Positions 16,602 through 29,858 of a DNA stretch of 64,000 nt are shown here, piece after piece. This DNA comes from Stenotrophomonas sp. HITSZ_GD (GTDB taxonomy: Bacteria; Pseudomonadota; Gammaproteobacteria; Xanthomonadales; Xanthomonadaceae), in assembly GCF_029543105.1 (NCBI RefSeq), contig NZ_JARQXB010000001.1, positions 62,001-126,000 on the forward strand. Reading direction: 5' to 3'. Below the pieces are notes generated by a model. It had not been told where the DNA came from and made no database searches. It saw only the letters and a program-made list of their open reading frames with translations. Every line of letters begins with the position of its first letter. The first letter of the stretch is position 1. Both the position numbers and the translations under genes were made by a program.

Positions 16602-18491
16602 ATGACTGACTCCTTCTACCGCTACGACGTGATCGTGATCGGCGGCGGCCACGCCGGCACCGAAGCCGCGCTGGCCTCGGCCCGCACCGGCGCGCGCACC
16701 CTGCTGCTGACCCACAACATCGAGACCGTGGGCGCGATGAGCTGCAACCCGGCCATCGGCGGCATCGGCAAGGGCCACCTGGTCAAGGAGATCGACGCCC
16801 TCGGCGGGGCGATGGCGCACGCCGCCGACCTGGCCGGCATTCAGTGGCGCACGCTCAACGCCTCCAAGGGACCGGCCGTGCGCGCCACGCGCTGCCAGGC
16901 CGACCGCGCGCTGTACCGCAGCGCGATCCGCCGCATCGTCGAGGCGCAGGACCAGCTGACCGTCTTCCAGGCCGCGGTGGACGACCTCGTCATCGAGGGC
17001 GACACCGTGCGCGGCGTGATTACCCAGACCGGCCTGCGCTTCGACGCCGAAGCGGTGGTGCTGACCGCCGGCACCTTCCTGGCGGGCAAGATCCACGTCG
17101 GCCCGACCCAGTACGCGGCCGGCCGCATGGGCGACCCGCCCGCGACCACGCTGGCCGCGCGCCTGCGCGAACGGCCGTTCGGCGTGGACCGGCTGAAGAC
17201 CGGCACCCCGCCGCGCATCGACGGCCGCACGCTGGATTACGCGGCGATGGAGGAACAGCCCGGCGACGACCCGCGCCCGGTGATGTCCTTCCTCGGCACG
17301 GTGGACGAACATCCGCGCCAGGTGAGCTGCTGGATCACCCACACCACCGAGCAGACGCACGAGATCATCCGCGGCGCGCTGCACCGCTCGCCGCTGTACA
17401 GCGGGCAGATCGAGGGCATCGGCCCGCGCTACTGCCCCTCCATCGAAGACAAGGTGGTGCGCTTCGCCGAGAAGGACAGCCACCAGATCTTCGTGGAGCC
17501 GGAAGGGCTGGAGGTCGCGGAGATCTATCCCAACGGCATTTCCACCTCGTTGCCGTTCGACGTGCAGCTGGCGCTGGTGCGCTCGATCCGCGGCTTCGCG
17601 CACGCGCACATCACCCGGCCCGGCTACGCCATCGAATATGACTTCTTCGACCCGCGCGGGCTGAAGCCCTCGCTGGAGACCAAGCTGGTCGAAGGCCTGT
17701 TCTTCGCCGGCCAGATCAACGGCACCACCGGCTACGAGGAAGCGGCGGCCCAGGGCCTGCTGGCCGGCGTCAATGCCGCGCGTCGCGTGCGCCAGCTGCC
17801 GGCATGGACGCCGCGACGCGATGAGGCCTACCTCGGCGTGCTGGTCGACGATCTCATCACCCACGGCACCACCGAGCCGTACCGCATGTTCACCAGCCGC
17901 GCCGAATACCGCCTGCAACTGCGCGAGGACAACGCCGATGTGCGCCTCACGCCGGTGGGCCGCGAGCTCGGGCTGGTCGGCGAGGCGCGCTGGGCGCGCT
18001 TCGGCGCCAAGCAGGAAGCGGTGGAACGCGAGCGCCAGCGCCTGCAGGCGCTGTGGGCGACGCCGGGCAATGCGCTGGGCCGCGAGGTCGAGCAGGCGTT
18101 GGGCGTGGCGGTGAGCCGCGAAACCAACGTGCTGGACCTGATCAAGCGGCCCGAGCTGGACTACGCCACGCTGATGCGCGTGCCCTCGCTGGGCCCGGGC
18201 GTGGACGACGCGCAGGTGGCCGAGCAGGTGGAGATCGGCGTGAAGTACGCCGGATACCTCGACCGCCAGCGCAGCGAGATCGAGCGCCAGCAGCGGCACG
18301 AGAACACCGCCATTCCGGAAGACTTCGATTACGCCGGCGTGCGCGGGCTCTCGGCCGAGGTGACGCAGAAGCTGGCGCGCGTGCGCCCGGCGACGATCGG
18401 CCAGGCGCAGCGCATCCCCGGCATGACGCCGGCGGCGATCTCGCTGCTGCTGGTGCACCTGGAGCGCGCGCGGCGCGCGAGCGCGGCATGA
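16602..18491 (+). CDS. mnmG: tRNA uridine-5-carboxymethylaminomethyl modification enzyme MnmG (GidA)
   Basis: FAD-dependent partner of MnmE that installs the cmnm5 group on wobble U34 of several tRNAs. It has 629 residues, the standard length. The dinucleotide fold [12 protein letters not shown] is at residues 12-23. [22 protein letters not shown], QCxADRxLY-type segment, [18 protein letters not shown]-like [11 protein letters not shown] and [13 protein letters not shown] are all conserved MnmG blocks. The C-terminal MnmE/tRNA-binding helical domain is complete, ending in [17 protein letters not shown]. It overlaps the gamma-carbonic anhydrase gene by four bases (ATGA), so the two are co-translated. 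Confidence 0.97.
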   Translation: MTDSFYRYDVIVIGGGHAGTEAALASARTGARTLLLTHNIETVGAMSCNPAIGGIGKGHLVKEIDALGGAMAHAADLAGIQWRTLNASKGPAVRATRCQADRALYRSAIRRIVEAQDQLTVFQAAVDDLVIEGDTVRGVITQTGLRFDAEAVVLTAGTFLAGKIHVGPTQYAAGRMGDPPATTLAARLRERPFGVDRLKTGTPPRIDGRTLDYAAMEEQPGDDPRPVMSFLGTVDEHPRQVSCWITHTTEQTHEIIRGALHRSPLYSGQIEGIGPRYCPSIEDKVVRFAEKDSHQIFVEPEGLEVAEIYPNGISTSLPFDVQLALVRSIRGFAHAHITRPGYAIEYDFFDPRGLKPSLETKLVEGLFFAGQINGTTGYEEAAAQGLLAGVNAARRVRQLPAWTPRRDEAYLGVLVDDLITHGTTEPYRMFTSRAEYRLQLREDNADVRLTPVGRELGLVGEARWARFGAKQEAVERERQRLQALWATPGNALGREVEQALGVAVSRETNVLDLIKRPELDYATLMRVPSLGPGVDDAQVAEQVEIGVKYAGYLDRQRSEIERQQRHENTAIPEDFDYAGVRGLSAEVTQKLARVRPATIGQAQRIPGMTPAAISLLLVHLERARRASAA

Positions 18492-19027
18492 GCGGCACGC
18501 CGCTGCGCTCCTTCGAGGGCAAGCTGCCGGTGCTCGGCGAGCGCGTCTACGTCGATCCCGCCAGCACGGTGATCGGCGACGTGGTGCTGGGCGACGATGT
18601 CTCGATCTGGCCGGGCACGGTGATCCGTGGCGACGTGAACTACGTGCGCATCGGCGCGCGCAGCAACATCCAGGACGGCACCATCATCCACGTCAGCCAC
18701 CACAGCCCGTTCAACAAGGGCGGCTACCCGACGCTGATCGGCGAAGGCGTCACCGTCGGACACGGCACCATCATCCACGCCTGCACCATCGGCGATTACA
18801 GCCTGATCGGCATGGGCGCGTGCATCCTCGATGGCGCCAGCGTCGGCCAGTACGGTTTCGTCGGCGCGGGCGCGGTGGTCGGGCCGGGCAAGCAGGTCGG
18901 CGAGGCGGAACTGTGGCTGGGCAATCCGGCGCGGTTCGCGCGCAAGCTCAGCGACAAGGAGATCGAGAGCCTGCGCTACTCGGCCGATCACTACGTGCGC
19001 CTGAAGGACAAGTACCTGGCCGGATGA
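18488..19027 (+). CDS. Gamma-carbonic-anhydrase-family hexapeptide protein (YrdA type)
   Basis: A 179-residue left-handed beta-helix trimer protein. Hexapeptide repeats run from about residue 27 to 140. The zinc ligands of the gamma-CA family are in place at H68 (IIHV), H92 (GHG) and H97 (IIHAC). A C-terminal helix follows. YrdA/CaiE-like homologues bind zinc, but hydratase activity is often weak or unproven, so a carbonic anhydrase role is only likely. It is translated with mnmG through an ATGA overlap. Confidence 0.9.
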   Translation: MSGTPLRSFEGKLPVLGERVYVDPASTVIGDVVLGDDVSIWPGTVIRGDVNYVRIGARSNIQDGTIIHVSHHSPFNKGGYPTLIGEGVTVGHGTIIHACTIGDYSLIGMGACILDGASVGQYGFVGAGAVVGPGKQVGEAELWLGNPARFARKLSDKEIESLRYSADHYVRLKDKYLAG

Positions 19028-19047
19028 CGCCGGCGCGGGCCCCGCGT

Positions 19048-19314
19048 TCAGGGCCGCGTGGCGCGCTCCAGCGCCGCCAGCAGCGACATCGCCTCCGCGC
19101 GCGAACCGCCGCACATGTCCGCGGCCGGGCGCAGGCTGCCGCAGAAGCCCGGGCGCTCGGGCCGGCCGAATACCCGGCAGCGCATGTCCGCATCCAGCTG
19201 TGCGCACGGCACGCCGGCCGGCTTGCCGTGCGGCATCCCGGGCAGGGCGGACGTGATGGACGGCGCGATGCAGCAGGCGCCGCAGCCATCGCGGCAGGAG
19301 AGGCAGTCGCGCAT
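19048..19314 (-). CDS. YkgJ-family cysteine-cluster protein (88 aa)
   Basis: A short protein of the UPF0153/YkgJ type. It begins [15 protein letters not shown], the CxxCxxxCxxCC-type cluster, with further cysteines in VPCAQ, RCRVF, GFCGSL and DMCGG. The family is thought to bind iron or zinc; no enzymatic role is established. It faces the end of the carbonic anhydrase gene and diverges from ilvD, sharing the 115-bp region between. Confidence 0.85.
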   Translation of the reverse strand: MRDCLSCRDGCGACCIAPSITSALPGMPHGKPAGVPCAQLDADMRCRVFGRPERPGFCGSLRPAADMCGGSRAEAMSLLAALERATRP

Positions 19315-19428
19315 GCGGGAATTCTACCGCTTGCCGCCATCTCGCCCGTGCCCACGGTTTCAGTGGCAACCAAGCGAATCCCGTATAAGGGAATGGCATT
19401 CCGCACCACGCCAGCCTTCCCCGCCCGC

Positions 19429-21267
19429 ATGCCCGAATATCGCTCCCGCACTTCCACCGCCGGCCGCAACATGGCCGGCGCCCGCGCGCTGTGGCGCGCC
19501 ACCGGCATGAAGGACGACGACTTCCACAAGCCGATCGTCGCCATCGCCAATTCGTTCACCCAGTTCGTGCCCGGCCACGTCCACCTCAAGGATCTCGGCC
19601 AGCTCGTGGCCCGCGAGATCGAGCAGGTCGGCGGCGTGGCCAAGGAATTCAACACCATCGCCGTGGACGACGGCATCGCGATGGGCCACGACGGCATGCT
19701 GTATTCGCTGCCCAGCCGCGAGATCATCGCCGACGCGGTCGAGTACATGGTCAATGCCCACTGCGCCGACGCGCTGGTGTGCATCTCCAACTGCGACAAG
19801 ATCACCCCGGGCATGCTGATGGCCGCGCTGCGCCTGAACATTCCCACCGTGTTCGTTTCCGGCGGCCCGATGGAAGCCGGCAAGACCAAGCTGGCGCCGC
19901 ACGGGCTGGACCTGGTCGATGCGATGGTGATCGCCGCCGACGCCAGCGCGTCGGACGAGAAGGTCGCCGAGTACGAGCGCAGCGCATGCCCGACCTGCGG
20001 TTCGTGCTCGGGCATGTTCACCGCCAACTCGATGAACTGCCTCACCGAAGCGCTGGGCCTGTCGCTGCCGGGCAACGGCACCACACTGGCCACGCATGCC
20101 GACCGCGAGCAGCTGTTCAAGCGCGCCGGCCGCCTGGCGGTGGAACTGTGCCACCGCTGGTATGGCGACGAAGACGAAGGCGCACTGCCGCGTGGCATCG
20201 CCACGTTCGAGGCGTTCGAAAACGCGATGACGCTGGATATCGCGATGGGCGGCTCGACCAACACCATCCTGCACCTGCTCGCCGCCGCGCAGGAGGCCGA
20301 GGTGCCGTTCACGCTGCGCGACATCGACCGCCTTTCGCGGCGCGTGCCACAGCTGTGCAAGGTCGCGCCGAACGTGCAGAAGTACCACATCGAGGACGTG
20401 CACCGCGCCGGCGGCATCATGGCGATCCTGGCCGAGCTGGCGCGCGGCGGCCTGCTGCATACCGATGTCTCCACCGTGCACGCCAAGCGCCTGGGCGAGG
20501 CCATCGCGCAGTGGAGCGTGTCCGACCGCGACGACGAAGCGCTGCACACCTTCTACCGCGCCGGGCCGGCGGGCATTCCCACCCAGGCGGCCTTCAGCCA
20601 GGCCACGCGCTGGCCGTCGCTGGACCTGGATCGCAGCGAAGGCTGCATCCGCGATGTTCCCCACGCTTACTCGCAGGAGGGCGGGCTGGCCGTGCTGTAC
20701 GGCAACCTCGCCGTCGATGGCTGCGTGGTGAAGACCGCCGGCGTGGACGAATCCATCCATGTGTTCGAGGGCAGCGCGCGCGTCTACGAGAGCCAGGACG
20801 CCGCGGTGAAGGGCATCCTCGCCGACGAGGTGGTGGCCGGCGACGTGGTGGTCATCCGCTACGAAGGCCCGAAGGGTGGCCCGGGCATGCAGGAAATGCT
20901 CTACCCCACCAGCTACCTGAAGTCGAAAGGCCTGGGCAAGCAATGCGCCCTGCTCACCGACGGGCGCTTTTCCGGCGGCACCTCGGGCCTGTCGATCGGC
21001 CACGCCTCGCCGGAGGCGGCCGCCGGCGGCGCGATCGGGCTGGTGCGCGACGGCGACCGCATCCTCATCGACATCCCGAACCGCACCATCAACCTGCTCG
21101 TGGACGACGCCACGCTGGCCGCGCGCCGCCTGGAGCAGGACGCGCAAGGCTGGAAGCCCGCCGCGCCGCGCGCGCGCAAGGTCACCACGGCGCTGAAGGC
21201 CTATGCGCTGCTGGCCACCAGCGCCGACAAGGGGGCGGTGCGCGACCGCGCCCTGCTGGACGGATGA
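19429..21267 (+). CDS. ilvD: Dihydroxy-acid dehydratase
   Basis: Iron-sulfur enzyme converting 2,3-dihydroxy-isovalerate and 2,3-dihydroxy-3-methylvalerate to the 2-keto acids of valine and isoleucine synthesis. It has 612 residues from ATG 19429 ([10 protein letters not shown], matching the E. coli start MPKYRS). Cluster cysteines lie in [11 protein letters not shown] and [11 protein letters not shown], with the magnesium-site acidic residues between. [12 protein letters not shown] and [10 protein letters not shown] are late family motifs. The frame is open far upstream, but those codons are outside the conserved protein. It is coupled by ATGA overlap to the small gene at 21264. Confidence 0.97.
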   Translation: MPEYRSRTSTAGRNMAGARALWRATGMKDDDFHKPIVAIANSFTQFVPGHVHLKDLGQLVAREIEQVGGVAKEFNTIAVDDGIAMGHDGMLYSLPSREIIADAVEYMVNAHCADALVCISNCDKITPGMLMAALRLNIPTVFVSGGPMEAGKTKLAPHGLDLVDAMVIAADASASDEKVAEYERSACPTCGSCSGMFTANSMNCLTEALGLSLPGNGTTLATHADREQLFKRAGRLAVELCHRWYGDEDEGALPRGIATFEAFENAMTLDIAMGGSTNTILHLLAAAQEAEVPFTLRDIDRLSRRVPQLCKVAPNVQKYHIEDVHRAGGIMAILAELARGGLLHTDVSTVHAKRLGEAIAQWSVSDRDDEALHTFYRAGPAGIPTQAAFSQATRWPSLDLDRSEGCIRDVPHAYSQEGGLAVLYGNLAVDGCVVKTAGVDESIHVFEGSARVYESQDAAVKGILADEVVAGDVVVIRYEGPKGGPGMQEMLYPTSYLKSKGLGKQCALLTDGRFSGGTSGLSIGHASPEAAAGGAIGLVRDGDRILIDIPNRTINLLVDDATLAARRLEQDAQGWKPAAPRARKVTTALKAYALLATSADKGAVRDRALLDG

Positions 21268-21731
21268 GCCCGGCCGCGCCCGATCCGGACGACGGCCAGG
21301 CCTTGCTGGCCCCGCTGTTGCGCAAGCTCAACCTGCGCGCCGGCACGCCGGCGCTGTGGCTCGGCGTGCCGGACGACGTGCGCGACCTGTTCTCGCCCTG
21401 GCCCGCGCCGGCCCCGCGCGAACGCGCGCAGGGCCAGGCGGGTTTCGGCCTGGCGTTTGCCATCACCCAGGCCGAACTCGATGAGCGCCTGCAAGCCCTG
21501 GCCGACCACTGCCCGGGCGATGCGGTGTTGTGGATCGCGTATCCGAAGCAGACCTCGCGCCGGTATCGCGGTGAGTTCAACCGCGACAGCGGCTGGGACC
21601 GCGCGGGCCAGCTCGGCCTGGAGCCGGTGCGAATGGTGGCGATCGACGCGGACTGGTCGGCGCTGCGGTTGCGGCGCGTGCAATACATCCGCCAGCGCCA
21701 GCGCAATCGGGCACAGCGCCCGAGCGCCTAG
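21264..21731 (+). CDS. DUF3052-like hypothetical protein (155 aa)
   Basis: The 155-residue product starts inside the ilvD stop (ATGA). The middle and end read [33 protein letters not shown] and [13 protein letters not shown]. These match the pattern of DUF3052-type small proteins (a PK motif, a central GW, and D-x-WSA-x-R near the end). No enzymatic residue set is clear and no signal peptide is present. Overlap with ilvD suggests co-expression, not a shared function. Confidence 0.75.
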   Translation: MSPAAPDPDDGQALLAPLLRKLNLRAGTPALWLGVPDDVRDLFSPWPAPAPRERAQGQAGFGLAFAITQAELDERLQALADHCPGDAVLWIAYPKQTSRRYRGEFNRDSGWDRAGQLGLEPVRMVAIDADWSALRLRRVQYIRQRQRNRAQRPSA

Positions 21732-21821
21732 CCGCAGGCAGACACCTCCCTCACCCCCGCTGCACGCGCCGCTAGCGCGCCGGCGGCCATGCTGCATGCT
21801 CATTCCCCAGCGAGCACGGCC

Positions 21822-21992
21822 ATGAACACGGACCGCAAACCCGAAGGCCCGGCCAGCGACCAGGAAAAGGCGCACACCCCCGACCAGCACCGCACCGACA
21901 CCGCGCGCTGGAAAGACCACGACATGCCCGACGAGCCGCGCGACCGCGACCACGCTCATCCGGACGACTACGAAACGCCGCCTCCCGGCTGA
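21822..21992 (+). CDS. Small charged, disordered hypothetical protein
   Basis: Fifty-six residues from ATG 21822 (MNTDRKPEG), or 67 from an upstream ATG at 21789. It is almost free of hydrophobic residues, rich in Asp, His, Pro, Arg and Glu, with a DHxHPDD-like tail ending TPPPG. It could be a small stress or metal-buffering protein, or not a gene. No clear ribosome site is visible. Confidence 0.35.
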   Translation: MNTDRKPEGPASDQEKAHTPDQHRTDTARWKDHDMPDEPRDRDHAHPDDYETPPPG

Positions 21993-22079
21993 ATGTCCGG
22001 GCGGCAGCGTTGACACCGTTTCGATCCGCCAGCGGCCACATTGAAGTGGCCGCGCGTCGCCGGCCTACGTGAAATCGCC

Positions 22080-22526
22080 ATGAGCATTCGCAAACTTTTC
22101 AATTCGCTCGCCAAGAAGGCGTCTACCGCAGCAGGCTCGCCCTGGGTGTTCGCCGGGGCGCTGGGCATCGTGGTCGTCTGGGGCATCAGCGGGCCTGTCT
22201 TCGGTTTCAACGACACCTGGCAGCTGGTGATCAATACCGGCACCACGATCATCACTTTCCTGATGGTGTTCCTGATCCAGCACACGCAAAACGCCGATAC
22301 CGCGGCGCTGCACCTGAAGCTGGACGAATTGATCCGCGCCACGCATGCCGCGGACAACCTCCTGTTGAATATGGAGGAACTGGACGAGAAGCAGCTGGAG
22401 CGCATCCGCCATCGCTACGAGCAGCTCGCGGCCAAGGCGCGCGAACGCGACGGACGCGGCCGCAGCATTGCCTCGCCCTGCCGCGACGAGGAATTGCAGC
22501 GTGACGAGCCGCCCCCGGGAGGCTGA
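22080..22526 (+). CDS. Low-affinity iron permease-family membrane protein
   Basis: A 148-residue small membrane protein from ATG 22080 (MSIRKLFNSL). Two membrane segments, near residues 18-38 and 50-70, carry the family signature around WQLVINTGTTIITFLMVFLIQHTQNAD. This is followed by LHLKLDELIRATHAADN, the conserved cytoplasmic helix of PF04120. The name derives from yeast Fet4, but bacterial members have not been shown to move iron, so the substrate is uncertain. A GC hairpin lies 25 bp upstream of the ATG. Confidence 0.85.
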   Translation: MSIRKLFNSLAKKASTAAGSPWVFAGALGIVVVWGISGPVFGFNDTWQLVINTGTTIITFLMVFLIQHTQNADTAALHLKLDELIRATHAADNLLLNMEELDEKQLERIRHRYEQLAAKARERDGRGRSIASPCRDEELQRDEPPPGG

Positions 22527-22631
22527 CGAAGAGGGCGCCGCCCCTGCGGCGGATGGACGCGTGCGCCGCGCGATGCCCCTGCCGTGGCGCCAAGCGGGGT
22601 AGGCTTGCCACGTGCCTGCCCCGTGAACCTC

Positions 22632-23258
22632 ATGTCCCACTTCCCCGCCGATACCGCCCTGCTCGTGATCGACCTGCAGCCCGACTTCATGCCCGGTGGC
22701 GCGTTGCCGTGCGCGGAAGGCGAGGCGATCGTCGCGCCGATTGCCGCCCTGCTGCAGGCGCGCCGCTATGCCACCGTGGTGGCCACGCAGGACTGGCATC
22801 CCCCCACGCATGTCTCGTTCGCCAGCCAGTATCCGGGACGCGCGGCGTTCGAGCAGATATCGCTGCACGGCCACCCGCAGACGCTGTGGCCGGACCACTG
22901 CGTGCAAGGCACGCCCGGCGCGGCGCTTCACCCGGGCGTGGACTGGAGCCGCGCCGACCTGATCCTGCGCAAGGGCACGCGCGCGGCGGTGGATTCCTAC
23001 AGCGCGTTCCGCGAGAACCACGGCCCGGGCGGCGAGCGCCCCGCGACCGGCCTGGCCGGCTGGCTGCGCGAGCGCGGCGTGGCCGAAGTGCACGTCTGCG
23101 GCCTGGCACGCGACTACTGCGTGCTGTGGAGCGCGCAGGACGCGGCGGCCGCCGGCCTGCGCGTGCGCTTCCTGTGGGATCTCACCCGCCCCGTGGATGC
23201 GGGCAACGACACGGCCACGCGCACCGCGCTGGCGCGAGCCGGCATCCGCATCGACTGA
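22632..23258 (+). CDS. pncA: Nicotinamidase/pyrazinamidase
   Basis: Hydrolyses nicotinamide to nicotinate in NAD salvage. It has 208 residues from ATG 22632. The catalytic triad is D14 (VIDLQPDF), K114 (ILRKGT) and C163 (ARDYCVLW). The metal-site residues are D54 and H56 in TQDWHPPTHVSF and H89 in WPDHCVQGT. Its TGA stop touches the stop of purU on the other strand, so no intergenic terminator exists between these convergent genes. Confidence 0.94.
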   Translation: MSHFPADTALLVIDLQPDFMPGGALPCAEGEAIVAPIAALLQARRYATVVATQDWHPPTHVSFASQYPGRAAFEQISLHGHPQTLWPDHCVQGTPGAALHPGVDWSRADLILRKGTRAAVDSYSAFRENHGPGGERPATGLAGWLRERGVAEVHVCGLARDYCVLWSAQDAAAAGLRVRFLWDLTRPVDAGNDTATRTALARAGIRID

Positions 23259-24110
23259 TCAGCGGAACACCACCGTGCGGTGCCCGTTGAGCACGATGCG
23301 ATGCTCGACATGGCGACGCACCGCGCGCGCCAGTACCAACGATTCGACATCGCTGCCCAGCCGGACCAGTTCGGGCGGGCGCATCGCGTGGTCCACGCGC
23401 GCGACGTCCTGCTCGATGATCGGGCCTTCGTCCAGGTCCGGCGTCACGTAGTGGGCAGTGGCGCCGATGATCTTGACCCCGCGTGCGTGCGCCTGGTGAT
23501 ACGGCTGCGCGCCCTTGAAGCTGGGCAGGAAGCTGTGGTGGATGTTGATCGCGCGGCCCGCCCAGGCCAGGCACAGGGCAGGCGAGAGGATCTGCATGTA
23601 GCGCGCCAGCACCACCAGGTCCACGCGCTCGGCGGCGGCCAGCGCCTGCAGCTGCGTTTCCTGCGCGGCGCGGTTGCCCGCGTTGACCGGCAGGTGGTGG
23701 AACGGCACCCCGTAGGACGCGGCCAGTGGCGCGAAGTCTTCGTGGTTGGAGGCGACCGCGGCGATGTCCACCGGCAGCTGCCGGCTGTGCGCGCGGAACA
23801 GCAGGTCGTTGAGGCAATGGCCCTGGCGGCTCACCAGCACCAGCAGGCGCGCGCGCCGGCGCGCATCGTGCAGCTGCCAATCCATCGAGAAATCGGTGGC
23901 GAGCACGCCGATCGCCGCGTGCAGGCGGTCCTGCGCCAGCGCCGCATCGCTGTCGAAGTGCACGCGCAGGAAGAAGCGCCCGCTGTCCTCGTCGCCGAAC
24001 TGCTGCGCATCGCGGATGTTGCAGCCCAGCTCGAACAGCAGGCCGGTCACGCGGTAGACGATGCCGGTGCGGTCCGGGCAGGACAGGGTGAGGATGTAGT
24101 CGTGGCGCAT
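23259..24110 (-). CDS. purU: Formyltetrahydrofolate deformylase
   Basis: Hydrolyses 10-formyl-THF to formate and THF, balancing one-carbon pools. It has 283 residues from ATG 24110. The N-terminal ACT domain (about residues 1-80) opens with LTLSCPDRTGIVYRVT. The catalytic formyltransferase-like domain has VASNHEDF, INIHHSFLPSFKGA and ATAHYVTPDLDEGPII, giving the Asn-His-Asp set. It converges with pncA at immediately adjacent stop codons. Confidence 0.94.
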   Translation of the reverse strand: MRHDYILTLSCPDRTGIVYRVTGLLFELGCNIRDAQQFGDEDSGRFFLRVHFDSDAALAQDRLHAAIGVLATDFSMDWQLHDARRRARLLVLVSRQGHCLNDLLFRAHSRQLPVDIAAVASNHEDFAPLAASYGVPFHHLPVNAGNRAAQETQLQALAAAERVDLVVLARYMQILSPALCLAWAGRAINIHHSFLPSFKGAQPYHQAHARGVKIIGATAHYVTPDLDEGPIIEQDVARVDHAMRPPELVRLGSDVESLVLARAVRRHVEHRIVLNGHRTVVFR

Positions 24111-24176
24111 CGGCCGATCATAGCCAGCGCGCTCAGCGCGCCGCGACACTTGCAGGCGCAACCGTGCGCCGGCGGC

Positions 24177-25058
24177 TCAGCCCTGGCCAGCGCGGCGCGC
24201 GGCAACCTCCGCCAGCACCGCCCAGTCGCAATCGCCCTGGCCGCCGGCGATGGCGTCGTCCAGTTCGGCGCGCAGCACTTCGGCCAAGGGCACGGGCACG
24301 CGCTGCGCCTGCGCGGCCTGTATCGCCAGGTCCACGTCCTTGCGGCCGAGCACGCTGGTGAACCCGGCCGGTTGGTAGCGCCGCTCGGCCATCAGGCGGC
24401 CGTAGCCCTGGTAGACGGGTGCGGCAAACAAGGTGCTCCACAGCAATTCCAGCCACTGCGCCGGCTCCACGCCGTGGCCACGGACCAACGCCGCACCCTC
24501 GGCCATCGTGCCGATCGCGCTGGCGATGCACAGGTTGGCGGCCAGCTTGGCCGCGTTGGCCTGCGCCGGCTCGCTGCCGAACGTCCAGGTGCGCTGGCCG
24601 AGCAGGTCCAGCAGCGGCTGTACGCGCGCCAGGGCCAGCGCGTCGCCGGCGGCAAGCAGGTTCAACTGGCCGCGGGCGGCCACGTCCGGCCGCCCGAGCA
24701 CCGGCACGGCCAGGTAGGCCACGCCGCGCTCGGCATGCAGCACGGTGAGTTCGCGCGCCAGCGCCACGGAGATCGTCGCCATGTTCACGTGCACGCTGCC
24801 GGCCGGCAGCGCGTCGATCACGCCGCCCTCGATCAACACCTGGCGTGCCGCGTTGTCGTCGGCCAGCATCGAGAACAGCACCTGCCCGTGCGCGGCCTGC
24901 GCCGCGCGGGCGACCGGCGTGGCCTGCGCATGCGCGCGTGCCAGCGCATCGGCCTTGGCGGCATCGCGGTTCCATACGCGCAACGGGTGGCCGCCGCGCA
25001 ACAGGTTGGCCGCCATGGCGGCTCCCATTGAACCCAGGCCCAGAAATCCAATCGCCAT
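24177..25058 (-). CDS. NAD(P)-dependent beta-hydroxyacid dehydrogenase (3-hydroxyisobutyrate dehydrogenase family)
   Basis: A 293-residue member of the HIBADH/GarR/GLYR group. IGFLGLGSMGAAMAANL at residues 3-19 is the Rossmann loop. NMATISV near residue 93, GRPDVAARGQLNLLAAG and NAAKLAANL (catalytic Lys) follow the family order, but the usual GG or SG before the substrate loop is changed to GRPD. The C-terminal all-helical dimer domain is complete. The substrate (tartronate semialdehyde, succinic semialdehyde or hydroxyisobutyrate) is not predictable. It lies 27 bp downstream of the OYE gene on the same strand, likely the same transcript. Confidence 0.88.
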   Translation of the reverse strand: MAIGFLGLGSMGAAMAANLLRGGHPLRVWNRDAAKADALARAHAQATPVARAAQAAHGQVLFSMLADDNAARQVLIEGGVIDALPAGSVHVNMATISVALARELTVLHAERGVAYLAVPVLGRPDVAARGQLNLLAAGDALALARVQPLLDLLGQRTWTFGSEPAQANAAKLAANLCIASAIGTMAEGAALVRGHGVEPAQWLELLWSTLFAAPVYQGYGRLMAERRYQPAGFTSVLGRKDVDLAIQAAQAQRVPVPLAEVLRAELDDAIAGGQGDCDWAVLAEVAARRAGQG

Positions 25059-25085
25059 CTTTCCCCCTGTCCTTGTGGTTGACGA

Positions 25086-26192
25086 CTACGCGGGGCGCGC
25101 CGCGAACAGGCCACGTGCCTGGCGCGGCTCGCAGCGCAGGTATTGCGGCGCAGGTGCCAGCTGCGCGCCGAGTGCGGCGGCGGCGTGCCACGGCCAGCGG
25201 GGGTCGTAGAGGATGCCGCGCGCCAGCGCGATGGCATCGGCACGGCCTTCGGCCAGGATCGCCTCGGCCTGCGCCGGCTCGGTGATCATGCCCACGGCGA
25301 TGACCGGGATCTCCACTTCGGCGCGAATCGCCTCGGCCATCGGCACCTGGTAGCCCGGGCCGACCGCGATCTGCTGCCGCGGGTCGAGGCCGCCGCTGGA
25401 CACGTGCACATACGAAGCGCCATGTGCCTGCAGCGCGCGGGAAAGCACGATGCTCTGCGCCACGTCCCAGCCGCCCTCCACCCAGTCGGTGGCGGAAATG
25501 CGCACGCCCACGGCCACCGCCGGCGACACCGCCGCGCGCACCGCGTCGAGTACGCGCAGGGTCAGGCGCATGCGGTTCTCCAGCGTGCCGCCGTAGGCGT
25601 CGGTGCGCTGGTTGGACAGCGGCGAGAGGAACTGGTGCAGCAGGTAGCCATGCGCGGCGTGGAGCTCGATCAGCTCGAGGCCGATGCGCTCGGCGCGGCG
25701 CGCGGCGTTGGCGAATGCTTCGACGATGGCGTCGATGCCCGCCTCGTCCAGTGCCTGCGGCGTTGAATAGCCCGCATCGAACGGCTGCGCCGAGGCCGAG
25801 ACGATGGGCCAGCCGTTCGGCGCGTCGGCCGCGATCGGCCCGCCGCCGTCCCAGGGCTTTTCCGTGGAGGCCTTGCGACCGGCATGCGCAAGCTGGATGC
25901 CCAGTGGCATCGGCGACCAGCGCCGCACCGAGGCGAGTACGTCAGCCAGCGCCGCTTCGCAGGCATCGTCATACAGGCCCAGGTCGGCGTAGCTGATGCG
26001 GCCGCGCGCTTCCACCGCCGCCGCTTCGAGAATCAGCAGGCCGGCGCCGGATTGCGAGAGCGTGCCGAGATGGATGCGGTGCCAGTCGTTGGCGCGCCCA
26101 TCCTGCGCCGAGTACTGGCACATGGGCGCGATGACGATGCGGTTGGCGAGCGTGAGCGAACCCAGTGCCAGCGGAGAGAAAAGCGTGCTCAA
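25086..26192 (-). CDS. NADH:flavin oxidoreductase / Old Yellow Enzyme (YqjM/XenA class)
   Basis: FMN-dependent ene-reductase that reduces activated C=C bonds. The start is most likely the TTG at 26192 (LSTLFSPLALGSL), preceded by GGGA seven bases upstream; an ATG at 26246 adds 18 atypical residues. The APMCQYSA motif carries the redox-tuning cysteine of thermophilic-like OYEs. HAGRK, HAAHGYLLHQFLSPLSNQRTD (substrate-binding HxxH and FMN contacts), and RISATDW are all present. About 368 residues, matching XenA (363). Physiological substrate unknown; often linked to detoxification of enones and nitro-compounds. Confidence 0.9.
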   Translation of the reverse strand: MSTLFSPLALGSLTLANRIVIAPMCQYSAQDGRANDWHRIHLGTLSQSGAGLLILEAAAVEARGRISYADLGLYDDACEAALADVLASVRRWSPMPLGIQLAHAGRKASTEKPWDGGGPIAADAPNGWPIVSASAQPFDAGYSTPQALDEAGIDAIVEAFANAARRAERIGLELIELHAAHGYLLHQFLSPLSNQRTDAYGGTLENRMRLTLRVLDAVRAAVSPAVAVGVRISATDWVEGGWDVAQSIVLSRALQAHGASYVHVSSGGLDPRQQIAVGPGYQVPMAEAIRAEVEIPVIAVGMITEPAQAEAILAEGRADAIALARGILYDPRWPWHAAAALGAQLAPAPQYLRCEPRQARGLFAARPA

Positions 26193-26281
26193 GTGGATAT
26201 CCCGATGCAGGCCGCCGTGGGGGAGGCGGGCAATGCACCATTGCACGCCGACGCCGGCATGCGATCAACCGCGCCGCTGGA

Positions 26282-27115
<834 letters not shown>

Positions 27116-27157
27116 GCCCCCCAGATGTGGCCGGCGGGCGCCGCGCACAAGCGCCGC

Positions 27158-29803
<2,646 letters not shown>

Positions 29804-29858
29804 CCTGAAGTTCGGTTGAGGTCGTCCAATGGCGCTTCCTTTTTTCCGGAAGCGCCCC

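Noticed and set aside
16461-18458. Long minus-strand frame opposite mnmG
   Set aside because: No recognisable protein; the plus strand holds complete MnmG. Composition is typical of a GC-rich shadow frame.
19360-21147. Long minus-strand frame opposite ilvD
   Set aside because: Shadow of a conserved, complete IlvD on the plus strand.
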